A stretch of DNA of 14,340 nt from assembly GCA_030917145.1 (NCBI GenBank), contig JAUPVJ010000011.1, positions 1 through 14,340 of the forward strand, read 5' to 3'. Under the pieces are notes generated by a model. That model worked only from the letters and a program-made list of their open reading frames with translations. It did no database searches and was not told the origin of the DNA. The position numbers were made by a program, and so were the translations under genes. The stretch comes from Patescibacteria group bacterium. Its GTDB lineage: Bacteria > Patescibacteriota > Minisyncoccia > Phycocordibacterales > CAIRYW01. Shown here in pieces: positions 1 through 6,488 of the stretch (its first letter is position 1; every line of letters begins with the position of its first letter).

Positions 1-414
1 AGAGCGATTGAAATCGCTACAGCTCTTGGAAAAGTTCCGAGGATTAAAACAAATCCAAAATACAACACTCTACAAATTGGTGTACTTTTTGACACAGAAA
101 TACTTCGAGAAAGAATAAATCTGCGTCTTCAAAAAAGATTAAAGATGGGAATGATAAAAGAAGTAGAAAATCTACATAAAAACGGACTATCATGGAAAAG
201 ACTTGAGGAGCTCGGTCTTGAATACCGCTATATCGCCCTATATTTACAAAAGAAGCTCACAAAAGAGCAAATGGTTACAGAGCTCCAAAACAAGATCCAC
301 CAGTACGCAAAACGACAAATTACATGGTTTAAGAGAGATAAAAATATTGTGTGGATAGAGAGACCAGAAGTTACAAAAGTAGAAAAATTCACTAAAGAAT
401 TTTTAGAAAAATAA
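1..414 (+). CDS. miaA: tRNA dimethylallyltransferase, C-terminal part (5' end outside window)
   Basis: The enzyme transfers a dimethylallyl group to N6 of A37 in tRNAs that read UNN codons. The frame is open from base 1, so the gene starts before the window; the visible 137 codons are the C-terminal part. It begins RAIEIATALGKVPR, followed by TLQIGVLFD, LRERINLRLQKRLKMGMIKEVENL and GLEYRYIALYL, which are the typical MiaA C-terminal blocks (part of the tRNA-binding region), and AKRQITWFKRD near the end. The P-loop half is not visible. An ATG at 145 is internal to this frame and is not the real start. The TAA stop at 412-414 is followed at once by a copy of the tRNA-Trp 3' end on the other strand, so the two transcription units converge here. 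The family call is confident. Confidence 0.93.
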   Translation, partial: RAIEIATALGKVPRIKTNPKYNTLQIGVLFDTEILRERINLRLQKRLKMGMIKEVENLHKNGLSWKRLEELGLEYRYIALYLQKKLTKEQMVTELQNKIHQYAKRQITWFKRDKNIVWIERPEVTKVEKFTKEFLEK

Positions 415-577
415 TTGGCGGGCCCGCCGCGAACCCGAAACTTACAGTTTCAGTACCCCGATTGGATTTTTTCTTCACTTTTTTAAAGTTTGAAAAAATG
501 CTCAATCGGGTTTCGAGTCGTGGATGAAAGCAAAATTGTTTGCTTTCTCGGGCACAGCAAAATCAACTTTGTTGATT
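415..577 (-). repeat. tRNA-Trp trailing element (inverted plus direct copy of the tRNA 3' end)
   Basis: There is no coding frame. Read on the minus strand after the tRNA CCA end, the region holds: a hairpin AAATCAAC/GTTGATTT; a 9-bp hairpin GAAAGCAAA/TTTGCTTTC (526-547); an inverted T-arm copy CCACGACTCGAAA (511-523), complementary to the tRNA T arm at 11 of 13 positions; a two-tier stem CCCGATTG-AGC-ATTTTTTC/GAAAAAAT-C-CAATCGGG (457-510); a stem GAAAC/GTTTC with loop TGTAA (437-451); and a direct copy of the tRNA 3' end. Bases 415-432 equal 577-594 exactly (18 nt), including the CCA-encoding TGG. The order matches the element after tRNA-Leu(UAG). Function is unknown; a folded trailer RNA or a tRNA-targeting mobile element are the main options. 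Confidence 0.75.
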
Positions 578-652
578 TGGCGGGCCCGCCGCGACTCGAA
601 CGCGGAACCTCGGTTTTGGAGACCGATGTTTTACCATTGAAACTACAAGCCC
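578..652 (-). tRNA. tRNA-Trp (anticodon CCA)
   Basis: On the minus strand the acceptor GGGCTTG pairs with CGGGCCC (two G-U pairs). The D arm is GTTT/AAAC, the anticodon stem TCGGT/ACCGA encloses loop CTCCAAA, giving anticodon CCA, and the T arm is CCGCG/CGCGG with loop TTCGAGT. A CCA tail is encoded (TGG on the plus strand at 578-580); the other tRNAs in the window lack a full encoded CCA. It lies downstream of rpmG on the same strand, separated by a terminator hairpin. It is followed by a structured trailing element. Confidence 0.95.
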
Positions 653-669
653 TTGTCACCTAATATACC

Positions 670-695
670 AAAACTAGCCCTTTCGGGCTAGTTTT
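670..695 (-). terminator. Intrinsic terminator after rpmG
   Basis: AAAACTAGCCC, loop TTTC, GGGCTAGTTTT form a perfect 11-bp hairpin with A/T ends, 25 nt beyond the rpmG stop. It separates rpmG from tRNA-Trp on the same strand. The T run is short (4), so it could be a weak terminator or a processing site. Confidence 0.7.
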
Positions 696-720
696 CAACT
701 TATAAACTAAAACTTAGAAA

Positions 721-876
721 CTATTTCTTCGCTTCTTTAAAAGCAACGTGCTTTTTAAGCTTTTTGCTGTATTTTTTAAGTTCAACTTTACGAGTCACCA
801 GCTTCTTGTTTTTGCTAGTCCAGTAAACCTCGCCTGTTTCCTTGTTTTTTAATTGTATCAATCTGTCTTGTGACAT
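721..876 (-). CDS. rpmG: 50S ribosomal protein bL33 (zinc-free form)
   Basis: A 51-residue protein of the large ribosomal subunit. The sequence MSQDRLIQLKNKETGEVY, then WTSKNKK, VELKKYSKKLKKH and a basic C-terminus match bL33. The two CxxC pairs of the zinc-binding form are absent, so this is the cysteine-free type. The ATG at 876 has no Shine-Dalgarno sequence; a TAGTAT box ends 9 nt upstream, so the mRNA is probably leaderless or nearly so. A terminator hairpin follows the stop, giving a single-gene unit that diverges from tRNA-Tyr. The length is normal for the family. Confidence 0.92.
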   Translation of the reverse strand: MSQDRLIQLKNKETGEVYWTSKNKKLVTRKVELKKYSKKLKKHVAFKEAKK

Positions 877-885
877 AGTTAAGAT

Positions 886-913
886 ATACTACTAAATTAA
901 GGGAAAATTGCAA
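886..913 (-). promoter_or_regulatory. rpmG promoter
   Basis: Minus strand: -35 TTGCAA (908-913), 16-nt spacer, -10 TAGTAT (886-891), then 9 nt to the ATG at 876. The predicted transcription start falls within about 3 nt of the start codon. Confidence 0.6.
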
Positions 914-936
914 ATGAAATAATTTTAGGCTAATAT
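908..936 (+). promoter_or_regulatory. tRNA-Tyr promoter
   Basis: Plus strand: -35 TTGCAA (908-913), 17-nt spacer, -10 TAATAT (931-936), 12 nt before the tRNA 5' end. The -35 hexamer is its own reverse complement and is also the -35 of the divergent rpmG promoter. Confidence 0.6.
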
Positions 937-948
937 TCAAAGGCTAAT

Positions 949-1032
949 GCGCAGGTGGCGGAGTGGTCAATCGCAGCAGACTGTAAATCTGTCGCCCTAT
1001 GGGCTACGAAGGTTCAAATCCTTCCCTGCGCA
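949..1032 (+). tRNA. tRNA-Tyr (anticodon GTA)
   Basis: The acceptor GCGCAGG pairs with CCTGCGC. The anticodon stem GCAGA/TCTGT has loop CTGTAAA (anticodon GTA). A long class II variable arm contains CGCCC...GGGC, and the T arm is GAAGG/CCTTC with loop TTCAAAT. CCA is not encoded. Unlike the other five tRNAs here, it is followed by an ordinary terminator and no trailing element, so it serves as an internal control. Confidence 0.95.
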
Positions 1033-1053
1033 CAAAAATCATAGTAAAAAAGC

Positions 1054-1087
1054 AACAAAAAAAGCTCTTTTCAGAGCTTTTTTTGTT
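1054..1087. terminator. Bidirectional terminator between tRNA-Tyr and clpB
   Basis: A perfect 15-bp stem, AACAAAAAAAGCTCT / AGAGCTTTTTTTGTT, with loop TTTC. A tracts lie on one side and T tracts on the other, so it can stop transcription from both directions. It overlaps the clpB stop codon (1086-1088), so clpB and tRNA-Tyr converge on one hairpin. Confidence 0.85.
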
Positions 1088-3785
1088 ATTTTACCGACGC
1101 ACCATTTTTAGTTTGTAAGAATTGTTCGTCAAAATGATTTTTCTTTTTCCCTTTTCGAACATCAAAAGAAAGCTCGTTGTTTTTGACACCAATGTTCACC
1201 ACAGCCCCTTTTCCTAATCCTTCAGAAATCATGAGGTTCGCTAGAGGGTTTAGAATTTTATTTTGAATTAAACGCTTAAGTGGACGCGCTCCGTACTGAG
1301 GATTGTAACCTTCTTTTGAAAGGAGTTCCAAAGCTTCATTTGAAAGCACAAGCTCGATTTCTTTAGTTTTCAGACGAGTTTTTACAATACCAATTTGGAT
1401 GTCTACAATATTTCGCACAACTTGAGGTGAAAGAATATCAAAGACGATTATGTCGTCTAGTCTGTTTAGAAATTCTGGACGGAAATAATCTTTCAAAGCG
1501 TCCATCACTTTCTTCTTTGCATCTTCGTAGTCTGTTTTTTGAGAATCCTCTCCATCTCCACTTCGGAAACCAATTTTTTCCATGCGATCAATGTATTGAG
1601 CACCAATATTTGAAGTCAAAATAATCACAGTGTTTTTAAAGTTCACAACACGCCCTTTTGTATCAGTAAGGTGCCCACTGTCTAGTACTTGAAGCAAGAT
1701 GTTGAAGACTTCTGGATGAGCTTTTTCGATTTCGTCGAAAAGGATCACAGAATAAGGTCTGTGTCGCACAATTTCTGTAAGGTTTCCCCCTTCTTCAAAC
1801 CCGACATACCCCGGTGGAGCACCAATAATCTTTGAAACGGAATGTTTTTCCATGTATTCAGACATGTCTACTCGCACAAGCGCTTTTTCATCGTCAAAAA
1901 GAAACTCAGCCAAGGATTTTGTAAGCTCAGTCTTACCAACTCCGGTTGGTCCCAAGAAAAGAAAAGAACCGATTGGTCGATTTGGATCCCCAATTCCCGC
2001 TCGACTTCTCTTAATCGTGTCTGAAATTTTCTTTACAGCTTCGTCTTGTCCAACAATCTTTGATTTCAAAACTTCTTCCATTCGTTTTAATTTTCGAGCT
2101 TCTTCCTCAAGCATTCGCGACACAGGAATATGCGTCCAACGAGAAACAATGTCCGCAATGTCAGTTCCTGTAATTTCTTCTTTTAGAATTCGTCGTGAGC
2201 TTTGAAGTTTTTTTAGTTTTTTAGCTTTTACGTCTAATTCTTTTTCTTTACTTGGAATTTTTGAATATCGAATTTCTGCAGCTTTCACCAAATCAGCACG
2301 AGCCTCTGCGTGTTCTGCTTCAAGCCGAAGCGACTCAAGTTCTTTTTTGATTTTTTTAATATCAGTAATAGTTTCCTTTTCGTTTTTCCACTTAAGCTCC
2401 AACTCTTCTGTGCCTTCTTTTAGATCTGCAATTTCTTTTTCAATATCTTTAAATCGAAGCTTCTCTACTTTTCCGGTTTCAGCATCTTTTCGAAGGGCTT
2501 CTTTTTCAATTTCAAGACGCATTATTTTTCTGTGAGCCACTTCGAGCGCTGGCGGTTTGTTTTCAAGAGAAATTTTTAAGTGAGACGCTGCTTCATCTAT
2601 AAGGTCTACGGCTTTGTCCGGTAAAAATCTGTCTGTAATATAACGACTTGAAAGCTCTACAGCTGAGACAATAGAGTCGTCTGTGATGTGCACACCATGG
2701 TAAAGCTCGTATTTTTCTTTAAGCCCTCGAAGAATTGCGATAGCGTCTTCAATCGATGGTTCCGAAACTTGCACAGGTTGAAAACGCCGAGTCAAAGCCG
2801 GATCTTTTTCGATGTGTTTTTGATACTCACGAAGTGTTGTAGCACCAATCGCTCGGAGCTCTCCACGCGCCAGAGCGGGTTTTAACATGTTTGAAGCGTC
2901 GAGTGACCCTTCCGCAGCTCCAGCCCCCACAATCGTGTGAATTTCGTCTATGAAGAGGATTATTTTCCCTTCACTTCGCTCTATGTCTTTGATGATGTTT
3001 TTCAAACGCTCTTCGAACTCTCCTCTGTATTTTGTACCTGCAACCAAAAGACCCATGTCTAAAGACACAAGTTCTTTGTCTTTGAGGCTTTCTGGCACAT
3101 CTCCTAAGGCAATTCGCCCAGCGAGACCTTCAACGATTGCAGTTTTTCCTACTCCCGCTTCTCCGATCAAAATCGGATTATTTTTTGTACGACGAGAAAG
3201 GATTTGTACAACACGAGCAATTTCATTGTCGCGTCCAATTACTGGATCGAGTTTATTTTCTTTTGCTAGTTTTGTGAGGTTTCGAGTAAATTTTCCAAGC
3301 GCTTTAAATTTCTTTGGACCAGTTACGTCGGTCATTGTCCCTTCTTTTAATTCACTAATCACTCGAAGCACAGATTCTTTTGAAACTTTAAATCGCAGGA
3401 GCATTTCACGAGCAGAACTTGGAATTTCAAGCATAGCCACAAAAAGATGTTCTGTTGAGATGAATTCATCTTTAAGCGAAGCTGCGACTTTCGAAGACAC
3501 CTCGATTATAGAAGCCAATTCTGGAGTGAGGTAAATTTGGTAAGAAGTCGAAAGTACTTGTGAACCTTCAGCAGACTCGATTGAATCTAAAAGAGAATCT
3601 GTAAGCAAGATAGAGTCGATTTCTAAACGCTCTAAAATGGAAATTACAATACTTTCTTCTTGAAGAAGAATAGACGCCAAAAGGTGCAGTGGGTTTACAT
3701 GGTTTTGACCCCTTTCAATAGCGAGCTCGTGAGCTTTTCGGATCGCTTCTTTTGCTTTAGTTGTAAAGTTTCCAAATGGTGGCAT
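1086..3785 (-). CDS. clpB: ATP-dependent disaggregase ClpB
   Basis: A cytosolic AAA+ hexamer that threads aggregated proteins, normally with DnaK. At 899 residues it is slightly longer than the usual 850-870. Order of parts: Clp N-domain repeats (1-145); first AAA module with Walker A GEAGVGKT (208-215), pore loop KYRG (252-255), Walker B LFIDEIH (277-283) and RRF (333-335); a full-length coiled-coil middle domain (about 400-535), which marks ClpB rather than ClpC; second AAA module with GPTGVGKT (612-619), pore loop GYVG (659-662), ILFDEIEKAH (681-690) and sensor-2 GARPLKR (832-838). The C-terminus has a roughly 30-residue polar tail. An IGF tripeptide (738-740) sits where ClpA/ClpC carry the ClpP-docking loop. 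A promoter and a small palindrome precede the ATG, and no strong ribosome site is visible. A shared terminator overlaps the stop. Confidence 0.95.
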   Translation of the reverse strand: MPPFGNFTTKAKEAIRKAHELAIERGQNHVNPLHLLASILLQEESIVISILERLEIDSILLTDSLLDSIESAEGSQVLSTSYQIYLTPELASIIEVSSKVAASLKDEFISTEHLFVAMLEIPSSAREMLLRFKVSKESVLRVISELKEGTMTDVTGPKKFKALGKFTRNLTKLAKENKLDPVIGRDNEIARVVQILSRRTKNNPILIGEAGVGKTAIVEGLAGRIALGDVPESLKDKELVSLDMGLLVAGTKYRGEFEERLKNIIKDIERSEGKIILFIDEIHTIVGAGAAEGSLDASNMLKPALARGELRAIGATTLREYQKHIEKDPALTRRFQPVQVSEPSIEDAIAILRGLKEKYELYHGVHITDDSIVSAVELSSRYITDRFLPDKAVDLIDEAASHLKISLENKPPALEVAHRKIMRLEIEKEALRKDAETGKVEKLRFKDIEKEIADLKEGTEELELKWKNEKETITDIKKIKKELESLRLEAEHAEARADLVKAAEIRYSKIPSKEKELDVKAKKLKKLQSSRRILKEEITGTDIADIVSRWTHIPVSRMLEEEARKLKRMEEVLKSKIVGQDEAVKKISDTIKRSRAGIGDPNRPIGSFLFLGPTGVGKTELTKSLAEFLFDDEKALVRVDMSEYMEKHSVSKIIGAPPGYVGFEEGGNLTEIVRHRPYSVILFDEIEKAHPEVFNILLQVLDSGHLTDTKGRVVNFKNTVIILTSNIGAQYIDRMEKIGFRSGDGEDSQKTDYEDAKKKVMDALKDYFRPEFLNRLDDIIVFDILSPQVVRNIVDIQIGIVKTRLKTKEIELVLSNEALELLSKEGYNPQYGARPLKRLIQNKILNPLANLMISEGLGKGAVVNIGVKNNELSFDVRKGKKKNHFDEQFLQTKNGASVK

Positions 3786-3791
3786 TTTATT

Positions 3792-3807
3792 TGTTTAAAG
3801 TTAAACA
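3792..3807. promoter_or_regulatory. Possible operator palindrome upstream of clpB
   Basis: A perfect inverted repeat TGTTTAA-AG-TTAAACA lies between the clpB promoter and its ATG (7-22 nt before the start). The position suits a repressor site or an mRNA hairpin over the translation start. It does not match the CIRCE consensus of HrcA. Confidence 0.35.
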
Positions 3808-3817
3808 CTTTTCTAAA

Positions 3818-3846
3818 ATAATAACACAAAATATCTCAAACAGCAA
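3818..3846 (-). promoter_or_regulatory. clpB promoter
   Basis: Minus strand: -35 TTGCTG (3841-3846), 17-nt spacer, -10 TATTAT (3818-3823). This leaves a leader of about 25 nt before the ATG at 3785. It fits a sigma-70 type promoter; no sigma-32 type boxes were seen. Confidence 0.55.
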
Positions 3847-3857
3847 CACTTAAAATT

Positions 3858-4676
3858 TTAGAAAATTTCAGGAAAAGCAGCCTTAAGCAAAATTGCATCT
3901 ACATACCTTGCTCCACGGTCCCCCTCTTTTGGAGCGATAATGAACCCTAACACTTCACCTTTTGTTGAAAGCAAGAGCCAACCAGTTGTCGGAGAAGAAA
4001 GTCGAATATCTGTGATAGCGATCCCTTTCGGAGTAGTTGAGGCTGTAGCTTGAGACAGCGATTCAATTTCTGTGATGATACCAGTTGAAACCACATTGCT
4101 TTCTTGTTTAGATCCAAAAGCAACAACAGCGGCCCCTATTCGAGATTCCCCAAAACCTGCAAGCTTGAGTGAAGAAATACTTGGTTTGTCTTTTGGATCT
4201 ATCGTAAACACAGAAAATCCAAACGAACCTTTTTTAAGAAGTGTTGCCTCTACCCTAGTTTTGTCAGGAAGTTCGATTGAAAATTTTGTTTTTAGTGGAT
4301 ATTCGATTGGGGTAATTCCTAGAAAGGTGTCTTGTTTTCCAAAAATTGCACCAGAAGAAACTAAAATCTCTGGAGCACTCTTTGAAGCTTTGAAATAAAT
4401 CTTTACTAGACTTTTCCCCGCTGTTTCAGCCACATCACTTAAAACAAGAGGTTTCTCTGCGGGTTTTACTACTTCTTTTTGTTCAATTTTTTTAGCAGTT
4501 TCACTTTCTGGAGCCACTTCTTGAATGGTTCTTTCTACTACTTTGTATATGGTCTGAGGAACACTACTAGATGTCTGATCTAGTAAAGAAGCAGTCACAA
4601 TACCGGTCGCAATCGAAGTAACGAAAGCTACCAATATAGCGAGCAGAGTAACTTGTTGGTTATTTAAGCCGTTCAT
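3858..4676 (-). CDS. Membrane-anchored trypsin-like (HtrA-type) protein, probably inactive
   Basis: 272 residues from the ATG at 4676. A TTG 21 nt upstream keeps the frame open, but it lies within the -35/-10 spacer region, so I prefer the ATG. An N-terminal membrane segment (about residues 9-34) is followed by a Pro/Glu/Lys-rich linker and then a beta-rich domain resembling the S1C/HtrA protease fold. TDIRLSSPTTGWLLLSTKGEVLGFI aligns by eye with the HtrA block around GNSGGPL and the following GEVIGI strand, in pieces TDIRL, SPTTGW and KGEVLGF. The GNSGG catalytic serine motif is not preserved, and no TNxHV histidine motif is seen. It is therefore probably a pseudoprotease facing the cell exterior. 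The fold assignment is tentative. It lies 48 nt after the desulfurase gene. Confidence 0.65.
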   Translation of the reverse strand: MNGLNNQQVTLLAILVAFVTSIATGIVTASLLDQTSSSVPQTIYKVVERTIQEVAPESETAKKIEQKEVVKPAEKPLVLSDVAETAGKSLVKIYFKASKSAPEILVSSGAIFGKQDTFLGITPIEYPLKTKFSIELPDKTRVEATLLKKGSFGFSVFTIDPKDKPSISSLKLAGFGESRIGAAVVAFGSKQESNVVSTGIITEIESLSQATASTTPKGIAITDIRLSSPTTGWLLLSTKGEVLGFIIAPKEGDRGARYVDAILLKAAFPEIF

Positions 4677-4685
4677 AGTAAGGAT

Positions 4686-4691
4686 AGTATA
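4686..4691 (-). promoter_or_regulatory. -10 box of the trypsin-like gene
   Basis: TATACT on the minus strand ends exactly 9 nt before the ATG at 4676, the same spacing as for rpmG and the FemAB-like gene. The matching -35 (TTTCTA, 17 nt upstream) is weak. Confidence 0.4.
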
Positions 4692-4724
4692 AAGCAAAAA
4701 AAGAAAACTAGAAAGCGGAAAATT

Positions 4725-5918
4725 TTAGCGACGAATCGTCTCTTTATATGAGTTTGTGTTTAAAAACACTTTAAAAAATTTATCTATGTCTCTTTTTGTT
4801 GTTGTGGTCCCAAAAGAAACTCGCAGTGACGATGTTTCTGCACCTGGGTTGATTTCTTTTATGACATAAGAGTAAGACTCTTCTTTGTTGTTTACACAAG
4901 AACTTGCTGTAGAGACCAAAATCCCACGGCTATCTAACTCAAACAAAGCAAACTCAGCGTCTAAGCCTTTTACATAAAAATTTACATTACCTGGAACTCG
5001 CTCAATTAAGTGCCCGTTTATTTTTGCTTCTGGAATTTTTATAGACAAATTATGAAGAAAATATTTTTGCAACTCCACTTGTCTGTAAAATTCTTTTGAT
5101 CGGTTTTCTTCTACGAGTTCAAAAGCTTTTGCTGTGCCCAAAATAGCTCCGATATTTTCTGTACCACTACGAAGCCCTTCCTCTTGAGAGCCTCCGTAAA
5201 GGATTGTAGATATAGGAGTACCTTTTTTTACATACAAAACACCTGATCCTCTAGGTCCATAAATTTTTGAAGAGTCTAAGGTCAAAAGGTCAGTATGAAG
5301 TTTTAGTGTGTCTATTTTTATATAAGAAAGTGCTTGGCAAGCATCGGCGTGGAGAAGTGGAAAAATTTCCATTGAATTTAACTTTTTAAAATGACGAATT
5401 TCTTTAGCAATCTCTGCAATAGGCTCAATTGTCCCTATTTCATTGTTTACCATTTGAATTGAGACCAAGACCGTCTCAGGCCTCAGAGCCTCTTTTACAG
5501 CTTTAGTGTCGATTATACCCGATCTGTCTGGGGCAATATAAGTCACCACTCCGCCTACTTTTTCAATATGTCTCATGCATTCCAACACAGAAGAGTGCTC
5601 AATTGTGGAAGTAATGAAGTGTGGAGTTTTTTCTTTGTTTTTTAATTTAAAATCTTTAAAGACACCAAGAATCGCCAGATTGTTTCCTTCTGTACCTCCA
5701 GAAGTAAAAAAGATCTCTTCTGCACGTGCGTTTAGGAAGCTTCCAATTTTTTTTCGAGACCTTTCGATTTGTTTGCGCGCCAAAACACCTTCTTTATATA
5801 GAGAAGATGGATTAGCAAAAAACAACTCCCCTTTTTTGGTTTCTTTTGAAACCTTTTTTGAGATGGGGGTGATCGAAGCAAAATCTAAATAGATTCTTTT
5901 TTGAAATAATTTATTCAC
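4725..5918 (-). CDS. Cysteine desulfurase (NifS/IscS class)
   Basis: A PLP enzyme that takes sulfur from cysteine as an enzyme persulfide, used for tRNA thiolation and Fe-S clusters. The GTG start at 5918 gives 397 residues; an upstream TTG (5945) keeps the frame open but belongs to promoter DNA, and family proteins begin just before YLDFASITP. Numbering from the GTG: SGGTEGNN (73-80) binds cofactor phosphate, EHSS contains the ring-stacking His (about 108), HADACQA contains the Asp (about 192), SSKIYGPRG contains the PLP lysine (about 218), RSGTEN follows (250-255), and SSC (about 341) is the persulfide cysteine. The residue before the PLP lysine is Ser, where IscS/NifS usually have His. No scaffold gene (iscU/sufU) is adjacent. 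It probably heads a unit with the trypsin-like gene. Confidence 0.92.
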   Translation of the reverse strand: MNKLFQKRIYLDFASITPISKKVSKETKKGELFFANPSSLYKEGVLARKQIERSRKKIGSFLNARAEEIFFTSGGTEGNNLAILGVFKDFKLKNKEKTPHFITSTIEHSSVLECMRHIEKVGGVVTYIAPDRSGIIDTKAVKEALRPETVLVSIQMVNNEIGTIEPIAEIAKEIRHFKKLNSMEIFPLLHADACQALSYIKIDTLKLHTDLLTLDSSKIYGPRGSGVLYVKKGTPISTILYGGSQEEGLRSGTENIGAILGTAKAFELVEENRSKEFYRQVELQKYFLHNLSIKIPEAKINGHLIERVPGNVNFYVKGLDAEFALFELDSRGILVSTASSCVNNKEESYSYVIKEINPGAETSSLRVSFGTTTTKRDIDKFFKVFLNTNSYKETIRR

Positions 5919-5924
5919 ATTGCA

Positions 5925-5952
5925 ATCATAGCTAAAAATTGTCAAAATTCAA
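5925..5952 (-). promoter_or_regulatory. Cysteine desulfurase promoter
   Basis: Minus strand: TTGAAT (5947-5952), 16-nt spacer, TATGAT (5925-5930), then 6 nt to the GTG. Transcription would start at or next to the GTG (leaderless). It overlaps the divergent promoter at 5939-5968. Confidence 0.45.
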
Positions 5953-5968
5953 ATTTTTCTTGTATAAT
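5939..5968 (+). promoter_or_regulatory. Promoter of the DUF4446-infB-rbfA operon
   Basis: TTGTCA (5939-5944), 18-nt spacer, consensus TATAAT (5963-5968), giving a leader of about 26 nt to the ATG at 6001. It overlaps the divergent desulfurase promoter. Confidence 0.65.
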
Positions 5969-6000
5969 CTTATCTATTGTATTTTTTTTAAAAAACCAAA

Positions 6001-6480
6001 ATGTTTTTAACACCCGAAATAATAAATTATCTTTTAATCTTTTCTTTTTTGCTTTCTTTAGGAGCCTTAATTTTTTCAATTTTACTTTTACAGAAAATTA
6101 AAAAACTTTTAATTGGCGACGCAAAAAATTTACCGGAGTCACTTGAAAATGTCCGACACGAAATAGAAAGCCTAAAAACTTTCAGAGGAAATGCCAATCT
6201 TTTGTTTACAGATTTACAGAAAAGATTAGGTAAAACTGTTCAAGGTTTAGAGCTAGTTCGCTTCAATCCATTTAAAGGAGGAGGTGCTGGGGGAAATCAA
6301 AGTTTTACCACATCTTTTGTAAATGAGAAAGGAGATGGTATAGTCGTATCTGGACTCTACTACTCTGGTGATCGGATGAACGTCTTTGTGAAGCCAGTAA
6401 AGGCTTTTTCGTCTAATTTTGAGCTTATGGAAGAAGAGAGAGATGTGATCGAAAAAAGCAAGAAAACAATAGAGTCTTAA
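6001..6480 (+). CDS. DUF4446 family membrane protein
   Basis: 159 residues. An N-terminal hydrophobic segment (about residues 6-30) is followed by a basic stretch, a probable coiled-coil region (ESLENVRHEIESL onward, roughly 46-80) and a compact domain carrying the family signature LVRFNPFKGGGAGGNQSF, then GDGIVVSGLYYSGDRMNVFVKP and a Glu-rich C-terminus. Topology suggests a single membrane anchor with a cytoplasmic domain. The molecular function of DUF4446 is not established. It is the first gene of an operon: its stop is 8 nt before infB, and the consensus promoter lies upstream. The ATG is the first start after the predicted transcription start. Confidence 0.85.
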   Translation: MFLTPEIINYLLIFSFLLSLGALIFSILLLQKIKKLLIGDAKNLPESLENVRHEIESLKTFRGNANLLFTDLQKRLGKTVQGLELVRFNPFKGGGAGGNQSFTTSFVNEKGDGIVVSGLYYSGDRMNVFVKPVKAFSSNFELMEEERDVIEKSKKTIES

Positions 6481-6488
6481 AAACAGAA

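Noticed and set aside
415..577. Second, complete tRNA gene between miaA and tRNA-Trp
   Set aside because: Only the acceptor 3' strand and part of the T arm are present; no D arm or anticodon arm can be folded.
2950..3534. 194-codon plus-strand frame inside clpB
   Set aside because: Ser/Arg/Phe-rich shadow of the opposite-strand clpB gene with no family resemblance.
3786..3857. CIRCE heat-shock operator upstream of clpB
   Set aside because: The palindrome present has 7-bp arms with a 2-nt spacer and does not match the CIRCE arms or 9-nt spacer.
4677..4697. TTG start for the trypsin-like gene
   Set aside because: The extra seven codons overlap the -10 box TATACT that best explains the ATG at 4676; hydrophobic anchor starts soon after the ATG.
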